Assembly: GCA_013399875.1 (NCBI GenBank) | Contig: VXAZ01005707.1 | Span: 1 to 64,000 of the forward strand | From: Gymnorhina tibicen | Lineage: Eukaryota; Chordata; Aves; Passeriformes; Artamidae | Direction: 5' to 3' | Length of the DNA: 64,000 nucleotides | Part shown: one piece after another, positions 1 through 12,700 of the stretch | Numbering within the stretch: position 1 is the stretch's first letter | Layout of the letters: each line of letters opens with the position of its first letter | Translations under genes and position numbers: made by a program | The notes under the pieces: model-generated | What the model saw: only the letters and a program-made list of their open reading frames with translations | What the model was told of the DNA's origin: nothing | Databases searched by the model: none

Positions 1-288
1 TACCCGGGCCTTCGCACCCAGCCAAAATGCATATTAATCCTTTGTATTCTGTGTTTTCTGGTATCCTTACCACCAAGACTATCAGAAGAAGAGGATCAAC
101 AGGATGCCATCAGCATCCATGGAGTGGTTGTATTTTCTACTTAATTTGTCTCTGTCACTCTCCTTCCCTCTCTCTCTCTCTCTCTCTCTCTCATTTCCTC
201 GCATTTACTGTTAAATAAAACCTATATTACTGATTTCAGCAAATGATCTGATTTGCCTCTTCATTCGATCAGAGGCATATCTCTAACA
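1..288 (+). mobile_element. 3' part of an endogenous retrovirus LTR, cut by window edge
   Basis: A CT-rich tract is followed by a canonical AATAAA poly(A) signal at 214-219. A U5-like stretch then ends in CTCTAACA at 281-288. This order (pyrimidine tract, poly(A) signal, short U5, terminal CA) is typical of avian retroviral LTR 3' halves. The terminal motif TAACAATTTTA is shared with the LTR end at about 51065, so the true border may lie a few bases further right. The left border and any target duplication are outside the window. The short open frame at 27-218 runs through the CT repeat and is not considered a gene. It could instead be a processed 3' UTR with a poly(A) signal. Confidence 0.45.
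168..192. repeat. (CT)n microsatellite
   Basis: An uninterrupted CT dinucleotide run lies just upstream of the AATAAA signal of the edge LTR. It is probably an expansion of the LTR pyrimidine tract. Confidence 0.95.
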
Positions 289-313
289 ATTTTAACAACC
301 AGATTGTAACACT

Positions 314-370
314 GATATCTATATCTATATCTATATCTATATCTATATATCTATATCTGTATCTATATCT
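314..370. repeat. (TATATC)n microsatellite
   Basis: A hexanucleotide TATATC/ATCTAT array, interrupted once by an extra TA and once by a G. It lies about 25 bases beyond the end of the edge LTR and is likely length-polymorphic. Confidence 0.95.
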
Positions 371-2706
371 CCCATATTTAACCCATTCCTGTGCTGTTTT
401 TTTTTTTTAATTTGTGTTCCTTTTCTTTTCAGTTTAAGAATTTGTGTTGTGAGAAATCCTATTTGATTCATAATTGACTTTTTTTTAAATGATTGCTTTG
501 ATTTACTTGGACTTTTCATGAACTCATAAAAACAAATTTGCTGCAAAAAAATATCTTGGTGCAAATCAATCCTCAGTCTATTGGGAATTGATGAATTTTA
601 ATTTTCCCTTTGAAAACTGGCAGAATCTGCCTAGAGGAAGTAGCATATATCCGCATATTTTCTTACTGAAGTCCATTTTGAAGCAGCTTACATACTTGCC
701 ATTGGTGATGTGGGCTTAAATTCAAAAGCACACCCATAATTTTGAAATAACGACATCTATATGTTCCTTGTTATAGATGTCGATATTCTGGAGTAAACAT
801 TTTACAGAAGAAAACAGCTCAGTGGAAATAGAGAACAGCAATACATGTGGTCTAGCAATTTTCTCTTATATTTCGCCACCACATGGCTTCTCCTTTAGGT
901 GAAAGGAACAAAGCCTTATCTAATTACTTCAGCTACTGTGACTCCTTGGTGTTAATAAAATGTATTATATAGAGATGGGACATTTCCCAGTGATTGTATT
1001 TTCTCTCTGCCCAGATCTCCTCTCCATGCAAGTAGAAACAAGATCCTTGTACTGATCAATCTGTGCTCCGTGTCCCACATAAATTGAATAATGTAAAAAC
1101 GATGCATATTAAGCACAGAAAAAAATTCTCCACCAAAACCCTTGCAATTGGCACTATCCCTATATTAAAATCACCTCCCCTTTCTGCATAAAATACCTTC
1201 AGTTGAACAAATGGTATGAGGAAAAGAAAGCAATTTTGTTACAATTCATTTAATGTATTCACCAAGCATGCAAACACTTTGTATTAGTGGTTAAACTTCG
1301 GGATTTCTCATTTGTTACCAGATGTCAAAAGTCAAAGTTTGGAACTCCAGAACCTTATTCAACCTTTGTCTTTGCTTATATGTATATTATAGATAAAACT
1401 TTAGAGATTCTACTATGCTTGATAATATTTTTCTGTTTCCTCAATTTTGCTCTGATGAGCAGAGTACTGTGTGTGCATTATTAATCAATCTCATGGCTTT
1501 GGAAAGACAATACAATTCAGGAAAAGCCAGTGACATGGACTGTAAGTCAGTCTCATCAAATGGAGTTTGAGTGCAGTGAAGGAAATGATGTATATGTGGA
1601 GCTTTCTATCACAAATTTGATTTTTGGATGACAGACTTGTACCATTCCAGCTCTGCACTGTCTGTTTGATGGATCATCTAAGCTGCAAAATACTTTCTTA
1701 CTCTGATAAAATGTATGCATATTCTAGATAGGTGGCTGGGGGAATAAAGCCCCAAATCTCATAGAAATGCAAGAACAATTGATTAACCAAAGAAGGAGAA
1801 TACTACTTCTTTTTCTTTTTCTCCCAGAAATAAATAAAAGTAATTGCATTCAATATTTTTAACTGGTGAAATATTTCTATGTATATTAAATTAAATTTAT
1901 ACTGAAATTCTTACAAAAGTAACTTTTCAACTAATACTGTCTAATCATTGCAAGATTTTTGTCTTACAGCTATTGATGTTTGAGAGAATTTATTAAAAGA
2001 TTTTACAAAGAAAATTTTTTTTCCTTTTCTGATCTTTCCCTAAACTTAGTTAATTTCTCTATTTTTACATTTTGCAGAGGAATACAGCTTACACTGTTTG
2101 ATTAAATATCAATTTAATTATGCAATAAGTTAATAATCATTATTAACAGGACAAATAATATTGTATTGGTGATCTTTCAGACAAACATTATGAATGGTGA
2201 AGAGGCTTCTTGTTTCCCTATAGTCAAATAATATTTGATTTCAAATTCATTGTCTCTAAAAAAAATTTTTTTTAAATTGTATTCCTCTATTCACTCATAT
2301 TATGTGAAGGTTAGTCCAGCGAATCAAATAAAATTATCTTTTTGGAATATTTTCACTCAGGGCCGAGTCCCCTGAATTTCAATAGACTCCAGACTGGTCT
2401 CATAATAACATCCAAGGACAGAAAGATGATGTTCCAGTCCATAGAGGGGGAAAGCCACTACATCCATTTCTAATGCAACCTTTCCAGTTTCTCGCTCTCA
2501 GCAGTTTTTTCTTATCAATCTGTTTTAGCTAAGAAGTACTGAGGAATGTTTACATAATCTGGTTTTTTATAAAAAGGAGATTAATTGTCACTTTTCAGAA
2601 ACAGGAATTCTGTAAAACAAAAAGGACAAAATAAATGTTTAATATAAGATTTCTCTGGTGGATCAAATTTGGAAAGCAAATGTTCCTTCCAGGATAATCT
2701 TACTTC
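371..2706. other. Unique AT-rich sequence, no gene seen
   Basis: Rich in homopolymer A/T runs, with stops frequent in all frames. No recognisable repeat family or coding exon was found. At 2100-2150 there is a dense cluster of TAAT/ATTA cores (see findings). Confidence 0.7.
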
Positions 2707-2849
2707 TTTGCCCAGAGAGGTTGTCTCCACCCTCAGAGCTTTCAAGATCTTGCTGGTTAAACCCCTGAGCAGCCTGGCCTGATTTCACAGTTGATTCTGC
2801 TCTGGGGAAGTACAAAAGACCTCCTGAGGTCTCTTCCAGTCTGAACTAT
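2707..2849 (+). mobile_element. CR1 LINE 3' fragment, part before the LTR insertion
   Basis: The sequence follows the CR1 3' region. It begins with a TTGCCCAGAGAGGTTGT-like block, continues through a degenerate 'CTGGTT...CTGAGCAGCCTGGCCTGA' stretch, and ends with GAGGTCTCTTCCAGTCTGAA. That last block corresponds to the CR1 'GAGGTCCCTTCCAACCT' block next to the octamer tail. It is non-autonomous and 5'-truncated, and codes for nothing. It is interrupted at 2850 by a solo LTR and resumes at 3455. Confidence 0.75.
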
Positions 2850-3454
2850 TCTGCTGGTTTTGGCTGGGGTAGAGTTGATTTCCTTCCCAGTGGCTGGACT
2901 GGGGCTGTGTTTTGGATTTGTGCTGCACACAGGGTTGATAACACAGAGATGTTTTTGTTGTTGCTGAGCAGGGCTTACACAGAGCCAAGGCCTTTTCTGC
3001 TTTTCGGACTGGCCATGCTGGTGAGGAAGTTGGGGGTGCCTGGGAGGGTGGGAGGAGACACAGCTGGGACAGGTGACTGCATCTGACCAAAGGGATATTC
3101 CAGACCATATGATGTCATTATATATCAGTGTATAAAGCAGGGGGAAGGAGGAGGCTGGGGGAACATTTGGAGTGATGGTGTTTGTCTTCCCATGTCATTG
3201 TTACCTGTGATGGGGCCCTGCTCTCCTGAAGATGGCTGAACACCTGCCTGCCCATGGGAAGCACTGAATTCATTTCTTGGTTTTCTTTGCTTTTGTGTGT
3301 GTGTGTTTTGCTTTCCCTTTTAAATTGTCTTTATCTCAGTCCATAAGTTTTCTACCTTTTACGTTTCTGATCCTCTCCCCGGTCCTGCTGGGGGGAGAGT
3401 GAGTGAGCGCTGCCAGGGCCTTGATTGCCAGCAGGGGTGAAACCCAGGCAACCA
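2850..3454 (+). mobile_element. Solo LTR (avian ERVL-like family), copy 1
   Basis: About 605 bp, of the widespread avian LTR type whose 5' end reads (TG)TGCTGGTTTTGGCTGGG. Its first dinucleotide is mutated from TG to TC. U3 carries a TATAAA box at 3131-3136. A TTTAAATTGTCTTTATCTCA segment near 3320-3340 marks the poly(A)/R region (the family's ATTAAA is altered), and the element ends in CAACCA. No gag, pol or env sequence flanks it, so it is a solo LTR, normally left by recombination between the two LTRs of a provirus. The flanks (ACTAT / TATAT) are compatible with a decayed 5-bp duplication but are not identical. It is very close in sequence to the minus-strand copy at 47278-47875. Confidence 0.85.
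3131..3136 (+). promoter_or_regulatory. LTR TATA box
   Basis: TATAAA followed by GCAG, inside the U3 end of the 2850-3454 LTR. It sits where this family places its promoter, downstream of the 'AAGGGATATTCCAGACCATA' block. It could drive lncRNA or chimeric transcripts rightward. Confidence 0.6.
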
Positions 3455-3480
3455 TATATCCTATGATCCATTTACAATTC
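3455..3480 (+). mobile_element. CR1 3' tail after the LTR insertion
   Basis: CCTATGATCC directly after the LTR matches the CR1 3' terminal octamer motif (ATTCTATG/ATTCTATGAT) expected after the interrupted 'CTGAACTAT'. Together with 2707-2849 it shows that the LTR landed in the last bases of an existing CR1. Confidence 0.55.
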
Positions 3481-6400
3481 CCACCCTAGTCTTCAACATA
3501 ATTAGGGGTATTCAAGAACCCATGAGCATCTTTGTGCCTGCAAAACTGGCAGTGCTAAACCCATCCCACTACACTATGCAAATGTCTGAGTGATATATGT
3601 AGTCACATTCATGTTGTCCTATATTGGGAAACAATGTGCTGGGGCCTCTCGAACCAAGATACTGTTCAGAACCACTACACTCTGATAGGAACCGTATGAA
3701 TTGTACAACTGAGAGACATATCTAAATTAACCTGCAATAAAGAAAACCAAAGCCTTAATGTCTCTGAATGCCTAGTACATATTTTTCCCCACTAGGACAA
3801 AAACTCACAAAAAAAGAACAGTCTAATGCATTATTTTCTATTTTTTAGATGTGCAGACTTGTGTTTATGAATATTATAATTACAAATATTGTTACCTGAG
3901 CATGTCCCCCTGCAACATATATTAATGTGATTTCCATGTATCCTACTTCTTATTTTCTCCTGTTTCAGAACATAGAAACGTGCCCTGAAGAATGTTCTTT
4001 TGGTGGTCTGCTTTGGACTTATTTATTTGGATCTATTTTTAGTATACCTTCCCACCTTAGTGTTCAACTTAACTATTTAGCTACATCACATCAAAGAAAT
4101 ACACCTTCTGTACATACCCAGGCCATTATCAAGACTTAAACAGATGAAATAAACCTTCAAAAGAAAGTGGTGGCTTGGCAAGGAAGTTGTAGACCATTCT
4201 CTTTAAGCTTTTGATAAACCACTTTTTGATAACCCAAAATAGCAAAAGATAACCTGTGGATAAAAGATCAAAACTCCATAAAATTTGATATCATATGAGA
4301 AGGTGGCATGGAAAGGAAAAGACAAATGTGCTATTCCTATAATATCTTCACTGATGACAACTACCCTTCAGGGTTTTGTTCTGGCCAGAAGCTTATAATG
4401 TCCGAAGGCTTCATGGAAGTTGGAGGCATAAATGCATTTCTATGGTCTGAGATGAGATCAGACTACATTAAGCTCTAACAGACTAATGCTAAGAGAAAAA
4501 ATAACCTAAACATTTCTTAAGAGGGGACTATATTGATCAATTGTAGGTACACGTATCTCTGGGCAATGACAAACTGCCCTGTCTATAGCTCCTGCTCCGA
4601 GGACAGTTAACAGCAATATGATTCATTTGAGGAGGGAACCTCCTTCAGAGGAATGAAGAGGAGGAAAACTCCATAGAGTGAGTCCACAGCTCTTTTGCCC
4701 CATCCTCTTCTATCAGGAGAGAGGAACAGTTTGCTTCCTGTGAAACCAGAACAGAAGCTGCATCCCAAGAGTAATCCTGAAATAACCAGACGGTGTCAGG
4801 GACAGATTGAGGCTGTAAGTAGGATTTGAATACAGGCTTGTGACCTGGGCATAACACATCGAATTAGCATTCTGCATCTTAATATCCTAGCTTCAGCATT
4901 TGTGAGATACTATGATATTAGTCTTTGGCTGACAATGGGGCAGCAAGTTCTCTCCCTTTTTGTTTCCTTGTTTCATCCTTAGGTGTTCAAAGACAGAAAG
5001 AGGTCTGTGGATTGTAACTACAATGCTCTTTTCATGCTTTGTATATGATACTCCTCTGTCCTGGTTTCTCTTTTATCCTGTCAGGTAGTTTTGGTTTAAT
5101 AGCAGGTGGCATTTCAGCTCTCTTGGTTCACTAATTTTTACTGAGGTACAGGGAGAAACTAAGTTTATGCATCTTATTTTCATCTCGGTGCATGTAAATG
5201 TCACATAGGGAGTTGAAACTCCAACCTGAAACATGGGAAGAAAAATGTTCAAGCATTCAGTAATATATGCATTTTATTTTTACTAATGACTTCATTTTTC
5301 ACAGTTCTAGATAAGCATTAGGACAGCCACATCACTGTGATTCATCAACAGAAGCCTGCTTTATCACACTGTTGTATTAAAAAAACCTTTTGTAACGCTT
5401 TATACTTTAGTGGTTTTAAGAGATCAGCATTCATCATTCTCTATCTTGTTGGGCAACACTTCTTCGAGAAAAGCTAGAAATTGAATTGATTTTCTGAACT
5501 TTATTAAAGCATCGGTAAAGCAGCGAAGTGTTATTGGTCATGCCTGTCTTGCCGTCTGCTTTCAATTGCAGGCCCTATTGTCATGTACACAGAAAGCAAC
5601 TGTAAGTGCAAACAAGATAGTAAGGAAAATGGCACTTGCTGGAGAACATAGAATGCTCTATTCAGGACCTTTGTCAGGATTTGCTCTGAAATTGTGATTG
5701 TACCTTCAGTTACTTAATAAACTTATTTTCTGCCTATTACTGAAACACATAAAGTGTTTCTCTCCAGGAAGGGTGGTTCACAAAAGTGCTTAGGTTTTAG
5801 ATTACCAGGATTTTCTGCATTATGCAACAAACAGAGCAAAAATTGTACACAACCCCTGCAGTCCTTGTTTCCTAGAGAAGGCTGTGTATGCATTATGTGT
5901 ATAGGAGAAAGTAACTTCTGTTACATTTTTGCTGATAGTTTAAATTACAAATTAATAGGCTACAATAAGAAACTTTGTAAATGGGAAAATTCTGAACTCC
6001 TGAATAAGAAAATAGAGGGTTTAAAAACAATTCCTGCTGATTCTTTCCTTTTAATTGTTCTTCCTGAAGCAATTTTTAACTTGCAGGGCTACCTGAATTG
6101 CAACAATATGCACACAACAGCCTCTAGATGCCCAGGAAAAATGTCCCTGCACTACTTCTGAAGCTAACAGTGCTGTTCTTGCTCCTTCACAGCTGTTCTT
6201 GCTCCTCCTACAACCTCCACCTTCACTCCCGACACAGCCTCTAAAGAGACATAGAAAGAAACCAATAAAAAGTTGCATGCCTTGCACCTTGTAAAACCAA
6301 AACAAAACCCACGCTGTATGTTGAGCTTCTGTTGGGAGCATGATACCACAGAAACTCTATGTGCTGACCTTCCCATTCAATAGTCAATACAAAAATCCTT

Positions 6401-8491
6401 TTCTATATTAGGTAATTCAGTGCTGCTACTGTTTAATTAGTTATCTTGACAGTATACTGGAGGCTTAGACACCACTTATGCTCTGAAAAGCAGGAAATAT
6501 GAAAGTGACTTTAACAGCAAAAGCTTTACAATTTAAGTAAAATAAAAGACATAGATGCAGATGAAGTACAAGGAAATAACAAAAATCTATTAGGACAAAA
6601 GTCTGAAAAGACAGAATTTCATTTCCTACCTATGGATTTAAGAAGGACAAAGGAAGATAGTGGAGAGGCTTTGTTGAAGTTTCCAAAGTGCTCCTTCATG
6701 CCTTTCTTTTTGCATGATTGAAAAGACACTAATTACTTCTGGAGCTAGACACTGCATTCAAAGAGATGTATTTGGAAACCTATGATGAACATAAAACTCT
6801 GAATTTTTTTTGCTTCTTTGCTGACATCTATACCTGTACCACATCTTGTGACAGTAATTTCCCTACCTTGTAATCAGCACAACTATACCACCTTGGCTCA
6901 TCAAAAGTAAAACAAAAATAAAAATTAGGGGGGAGTGTAGATGGGGTGACAATTACTTATAAACCTTCAGCATAAGGATGTTTAGCCGTGAGCCATCCTG
7001 AGGATTCCACCACAGACAGTCAACTTCTCTAACATGGATAGTGAAAACTTCTCACTTAAGAAAGGGCAGAACAAGCTTGGGAAACAATAGGAAAAGGAAT
7101 ATAGAAAAATTTCCATATACATCAGAGCAATCTGGTGGAGATTTAATGTGATCTAATTTATCGGAACTGGAATATGTGATCTAGGTAGACAGCAAAGCCT
7201 CTGCAATCACCAGGGAACAAGGACAACAAATGTTTTCAGCATCCAAATCGTACACACACACGACCTTCTTTGAAGGAACAATTTTTAAGCTATTCAGGCT
7301 TTTTCCTATACCACCACCACCATTCCAATATGCTCTTTTGGATGTTCCTCCTGTAAAGGCTGAAGAGGAGAAACCCTATATATTTTACTTTGTGAGTAAT
7401 AATTGCAGACTTAAGTTAATAAATAATCACCTTTAGTAACAAAAGTGAGTACCTAGTGACATAAAAATGGTTATCCTTCTGCAAGTTGATTGATTAAAAG
7501 TGTGGCTCTAACTGCATGAAATTGCAAGAAATTGTTCATGTAATCTAAAAATGGCAAACACAAGCTCATAGGACATTTTATGGAGTGTGGTTGGAAAAGT
7601 CTTTTCTACCACATGCTTTTAGTCTTATCATATGTGAGAAAGACAGTTTTGGTTAAGAAAAAAGGTCAAGTTAAGAATAAATACTGAACTAGTTATTTCA
7701 AACCAAATCTGGATACTTTGGCAGAGCTAGGAGTGCTTGGATCTGTATTTGTATTTAATTTCATATGAGCCAGCCACAACATTTGAATCCAAATTCATAT
7801 CAGAACTATAACAGCCTTGGAGGATTTCAGATGGAATAGTCTGGCTTGAAACTATGGTTAGTTTCCAAATGGTATGAAATTTGCTCTGAATTGGGACTTT
7901 TCCATGCTTGTGAAACAATAAAGGCTGTTTCTTGGGCTGATACATGATGTTTTTCTAAAGCTTCTCTTTTGCAAGAAGCTTAATATATATACCACAAGGA
8001 AATGTGGAGAGCTTATCACCGGGCTGGAACCCGGTTTATAAAGAACATTCACGTGGATCTGTGCCTTCATTTCTATCACACATTTAGGAGTTTTCTCAAG
8101 GTACAAAATGTATGCCTCTAGACGACCATAAAACATGTTATATTCTGAGTTTTGTGTACAAAAGACAGGCTGTACACGTAACTACAAACACATAGCTACA
8201 ATATCGGTGTCTGTTTGTGTATCAAGGCACATCGTAAGAGTATTTTGATTTTATCCTGAGCCAGGACATTACATACACTGTTAAAATTCATGCTGGAGTA
8301 GTTGCACCTGTGGCCCTCATGCCTCCCCAGAACAGGCTGCTCCATACAGGTACAGGCCCAGGGCAGGTACCATCCCTCCTTCCTGTGCTGCCCATGTAAA
8401 TGTATGGGAGCTTAGACTGGGATGCAGGGCAAAACAGGGGATGTCCAACTCAGAGCCAGTCCAGGAGATTTGGGCAGGGAAGAGAACAGGG
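3481..8491. other. Unique AT-rich sequence, no gene supported
   Basis: No repeat family or exon could be recognised. The longest open frame (5754-6161, +, 135 codons) has no known domain and an unremarkable composition. It is accounted for by chance and is not annotated as a gene. A small perfect hairpin (ACCGGG/CCCGGT, 8018-8035) stands out only for its GC content. Confidence 0.6.
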
Positions 8492-8580
8492 TCACAGAAC
8501 CATAGAATATCTCAATTTGGAAGGAACACATAGACAACACTGAGTCCAACTCCCTGCTCCTTGCAGGGCTACCTGAAACT
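8492..8580 (-). mobile_element. CR1 LINE 3' end fragment
   Basis: Read on the plus strand it starts TCACAGAACCATAGAATAT, the reverse complement of the CR1 terminal octamer repeats. It then has TTTGGAAGGAACACATAG and GAGTCCAACTCCCTGCTCC, matching the CR1 blocks 'TTGGAAGGGACC' and 'GTCCAACTCCCCTGCTC'. It is a short, diverged, 5'-truncated copy with no coding content. GC-richer sequence from about 8290 upstream of it was not identified. Confidence 0.75.
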
Positions 8581-10692
8581 AAGTCATATGAACAAAGAAC
8601 ATCAGCTAGAATATTTTGAAAAACTGCACAGATTCCTCTCTGTAAGTTATCTCTTCTTCTGGCTAAATCCTTGCTCTCTGAGATTGTTGGTCTCTCAGTG
8701 AAATCAGAGGAGACTGTCTCAGCCCCTCAGGTCCCCAGTGGCAGTGGTAGCCCTTCTGAAATCACAGATGGAGGAACAAAGATTTATTTGGAGAGGGGCA
8801 CATGCTACTGTTTCATAAAGCTGTCTGGAAATATTTTTAAACTCTGTCTGAAAACTATAAAAAACTGTTATTTGTCAAAACACATTAACATGAAAATGTA
8901 TGAACTACTGGTCTGTGGCAATTTTGGATGTCATCTTCTGGGACTGCTGTTTTTACCAGAATTTAATTAATTTTATGGTTCTACTGAACTTTTCTGATTA
9001 ATATTTTTTTAGTGTTCTTATGTGTGGTACAGAAGAAAATACTATTAACTCTCCCCATCTCCACAGGACCATGAGAAGAAAGTAAACACAGCTGAATTCA
9101 TCCTCAGTTATTCTTTGCATGTTACAATTAGCAGTACCGTTTCTTTTTTTGCAGCAAATCAGTGTTGAAGAGCAGGCCTATAGCCATAGTTATGGAACCA
9201 GGACTACAGATGACACATCCCCACTTAATCACACATGTTCCTTTTATATCCTCTGGCAACAAGTCATTTCAGGTGCTACCTATTTGGAGTAATGAACAGT
9301 ATTGGATTGAAAAGCATACTTCTTTTCCCCAGTAACCATCTCAGCTTGAAGTGCTGACTCTAAATGCAAAACCTAATTCCTCAGTTTAGCTGACTGGTTC
9401 TTGAGATCATGCAGTCAATGCTATAATTTCCTCACCTCAGTAATCTCTTGGTTATTTCTCCTTTACCTATAGGCCTGAGGATCAGCCATATCTGGGGTTT
9501 CCTCTCATGTCAGCCAAGGAGGTGTCTCCGCACAAGGAATCTTCAGGCATGACAATTTACTCCAAACGCTCTTGTTTTCTTAACAGAGAACTCTGGTTTT
9601 AAAGAAACTGCTCACTTGCCCAAACTTGAGAGGCACATGGGAGCAAAAATAGAGCAAAGTTCTAGTATGGGAGACAGATAGCCCAGTAAGGGGAACATTA
9701 CAAAACCAATGCAGCCTCGAGGAAGAGTGCATTCAGAATGCTACGTAGTGCATGCTTAACAGTTAAATATGACTTGACACTCACAATTTGTATCTTAGCC
9801 AAAGAAATGGAAATATGCAAGTTTAATAAGGACAGCACAGGACAGTGCCTCAGCTAAGCTCATTTTAAAGAAAAAGGTACAAGTATATAAGCTGATCAGC
9901 TTTTATATGGGTTCTCTGTGCTCTGGATTCTTTAGAGAGTCATCCTTATTTAAAAAAAAATAAGCTTTTCAGAGCATGTGTAGCTGAAATCTTTCTATTA
10001 ATCTGAATCAATTAGATTTTAAAAGAAATGATGGACTCTTTATAGAGACAGGTTTAGCATTATCACATTGGTAACAGACTGATGCACGGGGTTTCAGCAG
10101 CATTATCTAAATATATGCCTGGCTCATGGATTTTCAGAAGCTGTAAGAGATCTCTCTGAAGGACAACAAAGAAATGGGAAAGAAGGGGATTTTCTTCAAC
10201 TGAAATGAATGCAAATGGCATCTCCATTCATTTCATTTGCAACAATCTGACACCTTTTCCTTTCTGTTTCACACAAAAAATAGGAGATAATAGGGAAATA
10301 GTAATGGTACAAGTGGACAGAATCTGACCATTAAAATGTTTACCATTCCAGCATGATGCCTGCAGATGCAATAAAATTGAAACTGGAAAGGTGTTAGAAT
10401 TGCTGCCGGTTTCTATTCATTTGAATGGCAGAAACCCAGAATTCTGTTTTATGGTTTCATGTAGAGGGTCAATCCATTATCTTTCTTTCTTCCTAGGATC
10501 AAATAGCATTTTTGTGAGAATTAGGTTTCTTTGGCATGCTGAAGTGGAACCAATGTGTAGAGGTTTGAATTTTGAATCTGTTTTAAATTGAACTGCTTTA
10601 ACAAATGGTGAGTTGAGTTAAAAATTGACCTTGGAGAATATTAAATGGATTTTTAAAGGTTTAAAACATGGAGATTCTCTTAAAAATGCTCA
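8581..10692. other. Unique AT-rich sequence
   Basis: No gene is supported. A 99-codon open frame at 8671-8970 begins in a serine-rich stretch but has no recognisable domain. An 11-bp perfect inverted repeat is present at 10201-10235 (listed separately). Confidence 0.6.
10201..10235. repeat. Inverted repeat / hairpin, 11-bp stem
   Basis: TGAAATGAATG at 10201-10211 is the exact reverse complement of CATTCATTTCA at 10225-10235, with a 13-base loop containing CAAATGG. ATGCAAAT, a POU/octamer-type motif, spans the stem-loop junction, and a second ATTTGC follows the right arm. It may be a small hairpin or a palindromic binding region. No known microRNA is recognised. Confidence 0.6.
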
Positions 10693-10764
10693 CATAATAA
10701 CCCGTCTATGATCCAGAAACATCACAAACATAATAACCCGTCTATGATCCAGAAACATCACAAA
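10693..10764. repeat. Two-copy tandem duplication, 36-bp unit
   Basis: A 36-base unit beginning CATAATAACCCGTCTATGAT occurs twice with no difference between copies. It is followed by the first five bases of a third copy (CATAA). The perfect identity means the duplication is recent, is under gene conversion, or is an assembly artefact. Confidence 0.95.
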
Positions 10765-10769
10765 CATAA

Positions 10770-12700
10770 ATATTATGAGCACTGGAACAAATTAAGTAGC
10801 TAAAATTATTAAGCAGTTTGCCCGCCCATTTTCTGTCTATATGGTGAAAAATGTATAACATACAGAAATAAAAGGATGTTGTGAACTTTTTAAAATGAAA
10901 GAGAATGAGGAGAGGTAAAGGAGTAAAAATATTATATTATGCAACATAGGTATGCACTCTAATTATCAGTGGTAACAATTTGAAACAAGACTTAGAAAAA
11001 TGTACCATGGACATTCACTGAATCCAGGATAAGATGGTATTGAAGAACTGTATCTATTGTTTTTAACATAAGGATGCTTTTTTTTTTGAGGAAAATTTTT
11101 TTCAGCAAAGTTATAGCAATTATGTATATAATAAAAAAACCCCAACGACAAAAGCATGTAGCAAAATGCTGTTTACTTATGATAACCTCAGATTTAGTTA
11201 AGAATGCATGTGTTTATTTACTACTCTATAATTGGCAGTCTTCATAAGGAGGAAACAGCAATACTTAAACCAAACAAATAAATTCTGTAGAAGACAATTA
11301 ATGGGTTTCAAAAAAGAAAGTGTAAGCTGACTCAGAAATACTTTCCAAATTCTCATTTCTTACCTAGCCACTCTCATTCCTGCTCTGGAAACTTTGCCAT
11401 ACAGCAAAACCAGAATGTGCACTAATAAATATGGAAATCAAAAGGAATCCGTAAGAATGCAAATTTTTACTCACAAATATACTTGAAAAATAAGAACTTA
11501 AATATAATCAAGTATCAATAATTAGTTGCCTAAATATTGACTGAACATTAGTCACTTAACTGTTCTGACCTCACGGACCAAATGGATCTGCTTTAGCACC
11601 TGACCCCAGAACAGGCTTTTAAAGTCAGTGTCTAACACAATCCACAGTTTGAAAAAATATTTTCCATAGCATAGCTAAGCTATGGCTTAAAAGATGCTTT
11701 GTAAAAACAGGGGTGTTACAATTTTTATATGCAAAGTTATTTTCCTGCAGTAAGAGAACACAAAGGCCACTGAAGGATGTAATGATCTATTTAAACAGAT
11801 TGATCTGAACACTGATATTTTGTCAAAAATAGATACATAGAGAAGCCTTTACGGTATGTCAACAGAGTCCATTCAGGTGATTATGAATTTCTGTAAGACG
11901 GGCAGTAAGAAATAGAACAAGAAAGCCAGTCTCCTAAAAAAATAAAAATCCAAATTCAATTTTAATACATGTCTTTAATTTTAACTCTTATGTTTCTAAA
12001 TCTAATTCCTAAGTAAGGGCTACATTCTCTCTGGTATACCTGTATCTTAAAAGCAGGGCAAAATATTTTAATATTTCTGCCAGAGAAATAGAAGACAACT
12101 GCAGCTGGTAGCAAGTTCTTTTAACCCCTAACTAAGCCAGCACACCCTCACCAACAAATAAGAAGACAGAAGAATATTAGAAATTAACTAAGAAGCCAAG
12201 AGCCTCACTGAGGCCCAGTTAACACAATAAATGAGTACAGCACTTCTCGTAAGTGTTTGGCACTTTTAAATAAATGCAATCTGAGTATTGGCAATTAATG
12301 GAATCCACATTTTCCTCCTCCTTGCTGCAGAAGAGACCAAAAGTGGTCCTGAGTTTCAGATCATACCCACAACCCAAGCAGTTAGCTCTAGGGTATTGTA
12401 GACTTACAGAAAAATACTGCAAGTAAGCATCTTCTCTCAGAGCTGGCAAAAATTCATTTCAACCATGTTTGATGAATTCTGGCAAAGTTCTTCCAGCCTG
12501 ATTCTGAATTGCATACAGCAAATTTATAGAGCAAGACCTGAACAATATAAATACTCTGTTAAATATTACATTCTGCAGATAGGTAAAGCAGTGAAAAAGA
12601 AAACATAATATTTAAGGATATTTGCTTTTAAAGTTATACCAAGTGCTATACGTATTGCCATTTTGTGCAAGAAAGTATCCTTCAGCTATAAATGATATAT
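10770..12700. other. Unique AT-rich sequence
   Basis: No coding exon, RNA gene or repeat family was recognised. Open frames are short and their translations have no domain-like features. Confidence 0.6.

Noticed and set aside
5057..5110. TGTCCTGGTTTC, similar to an LTR start
   Set aside because: Similarity ends after about a dozen bases, with no U3, TATA, poly(A) or target duplication.
5754..6161. Longest open frame, 135 codons (+)
   Set aside because: No domain, signal or splice context. One frame of this length is expected by chance in 64 kb of AT-rich sequence read in six frames.
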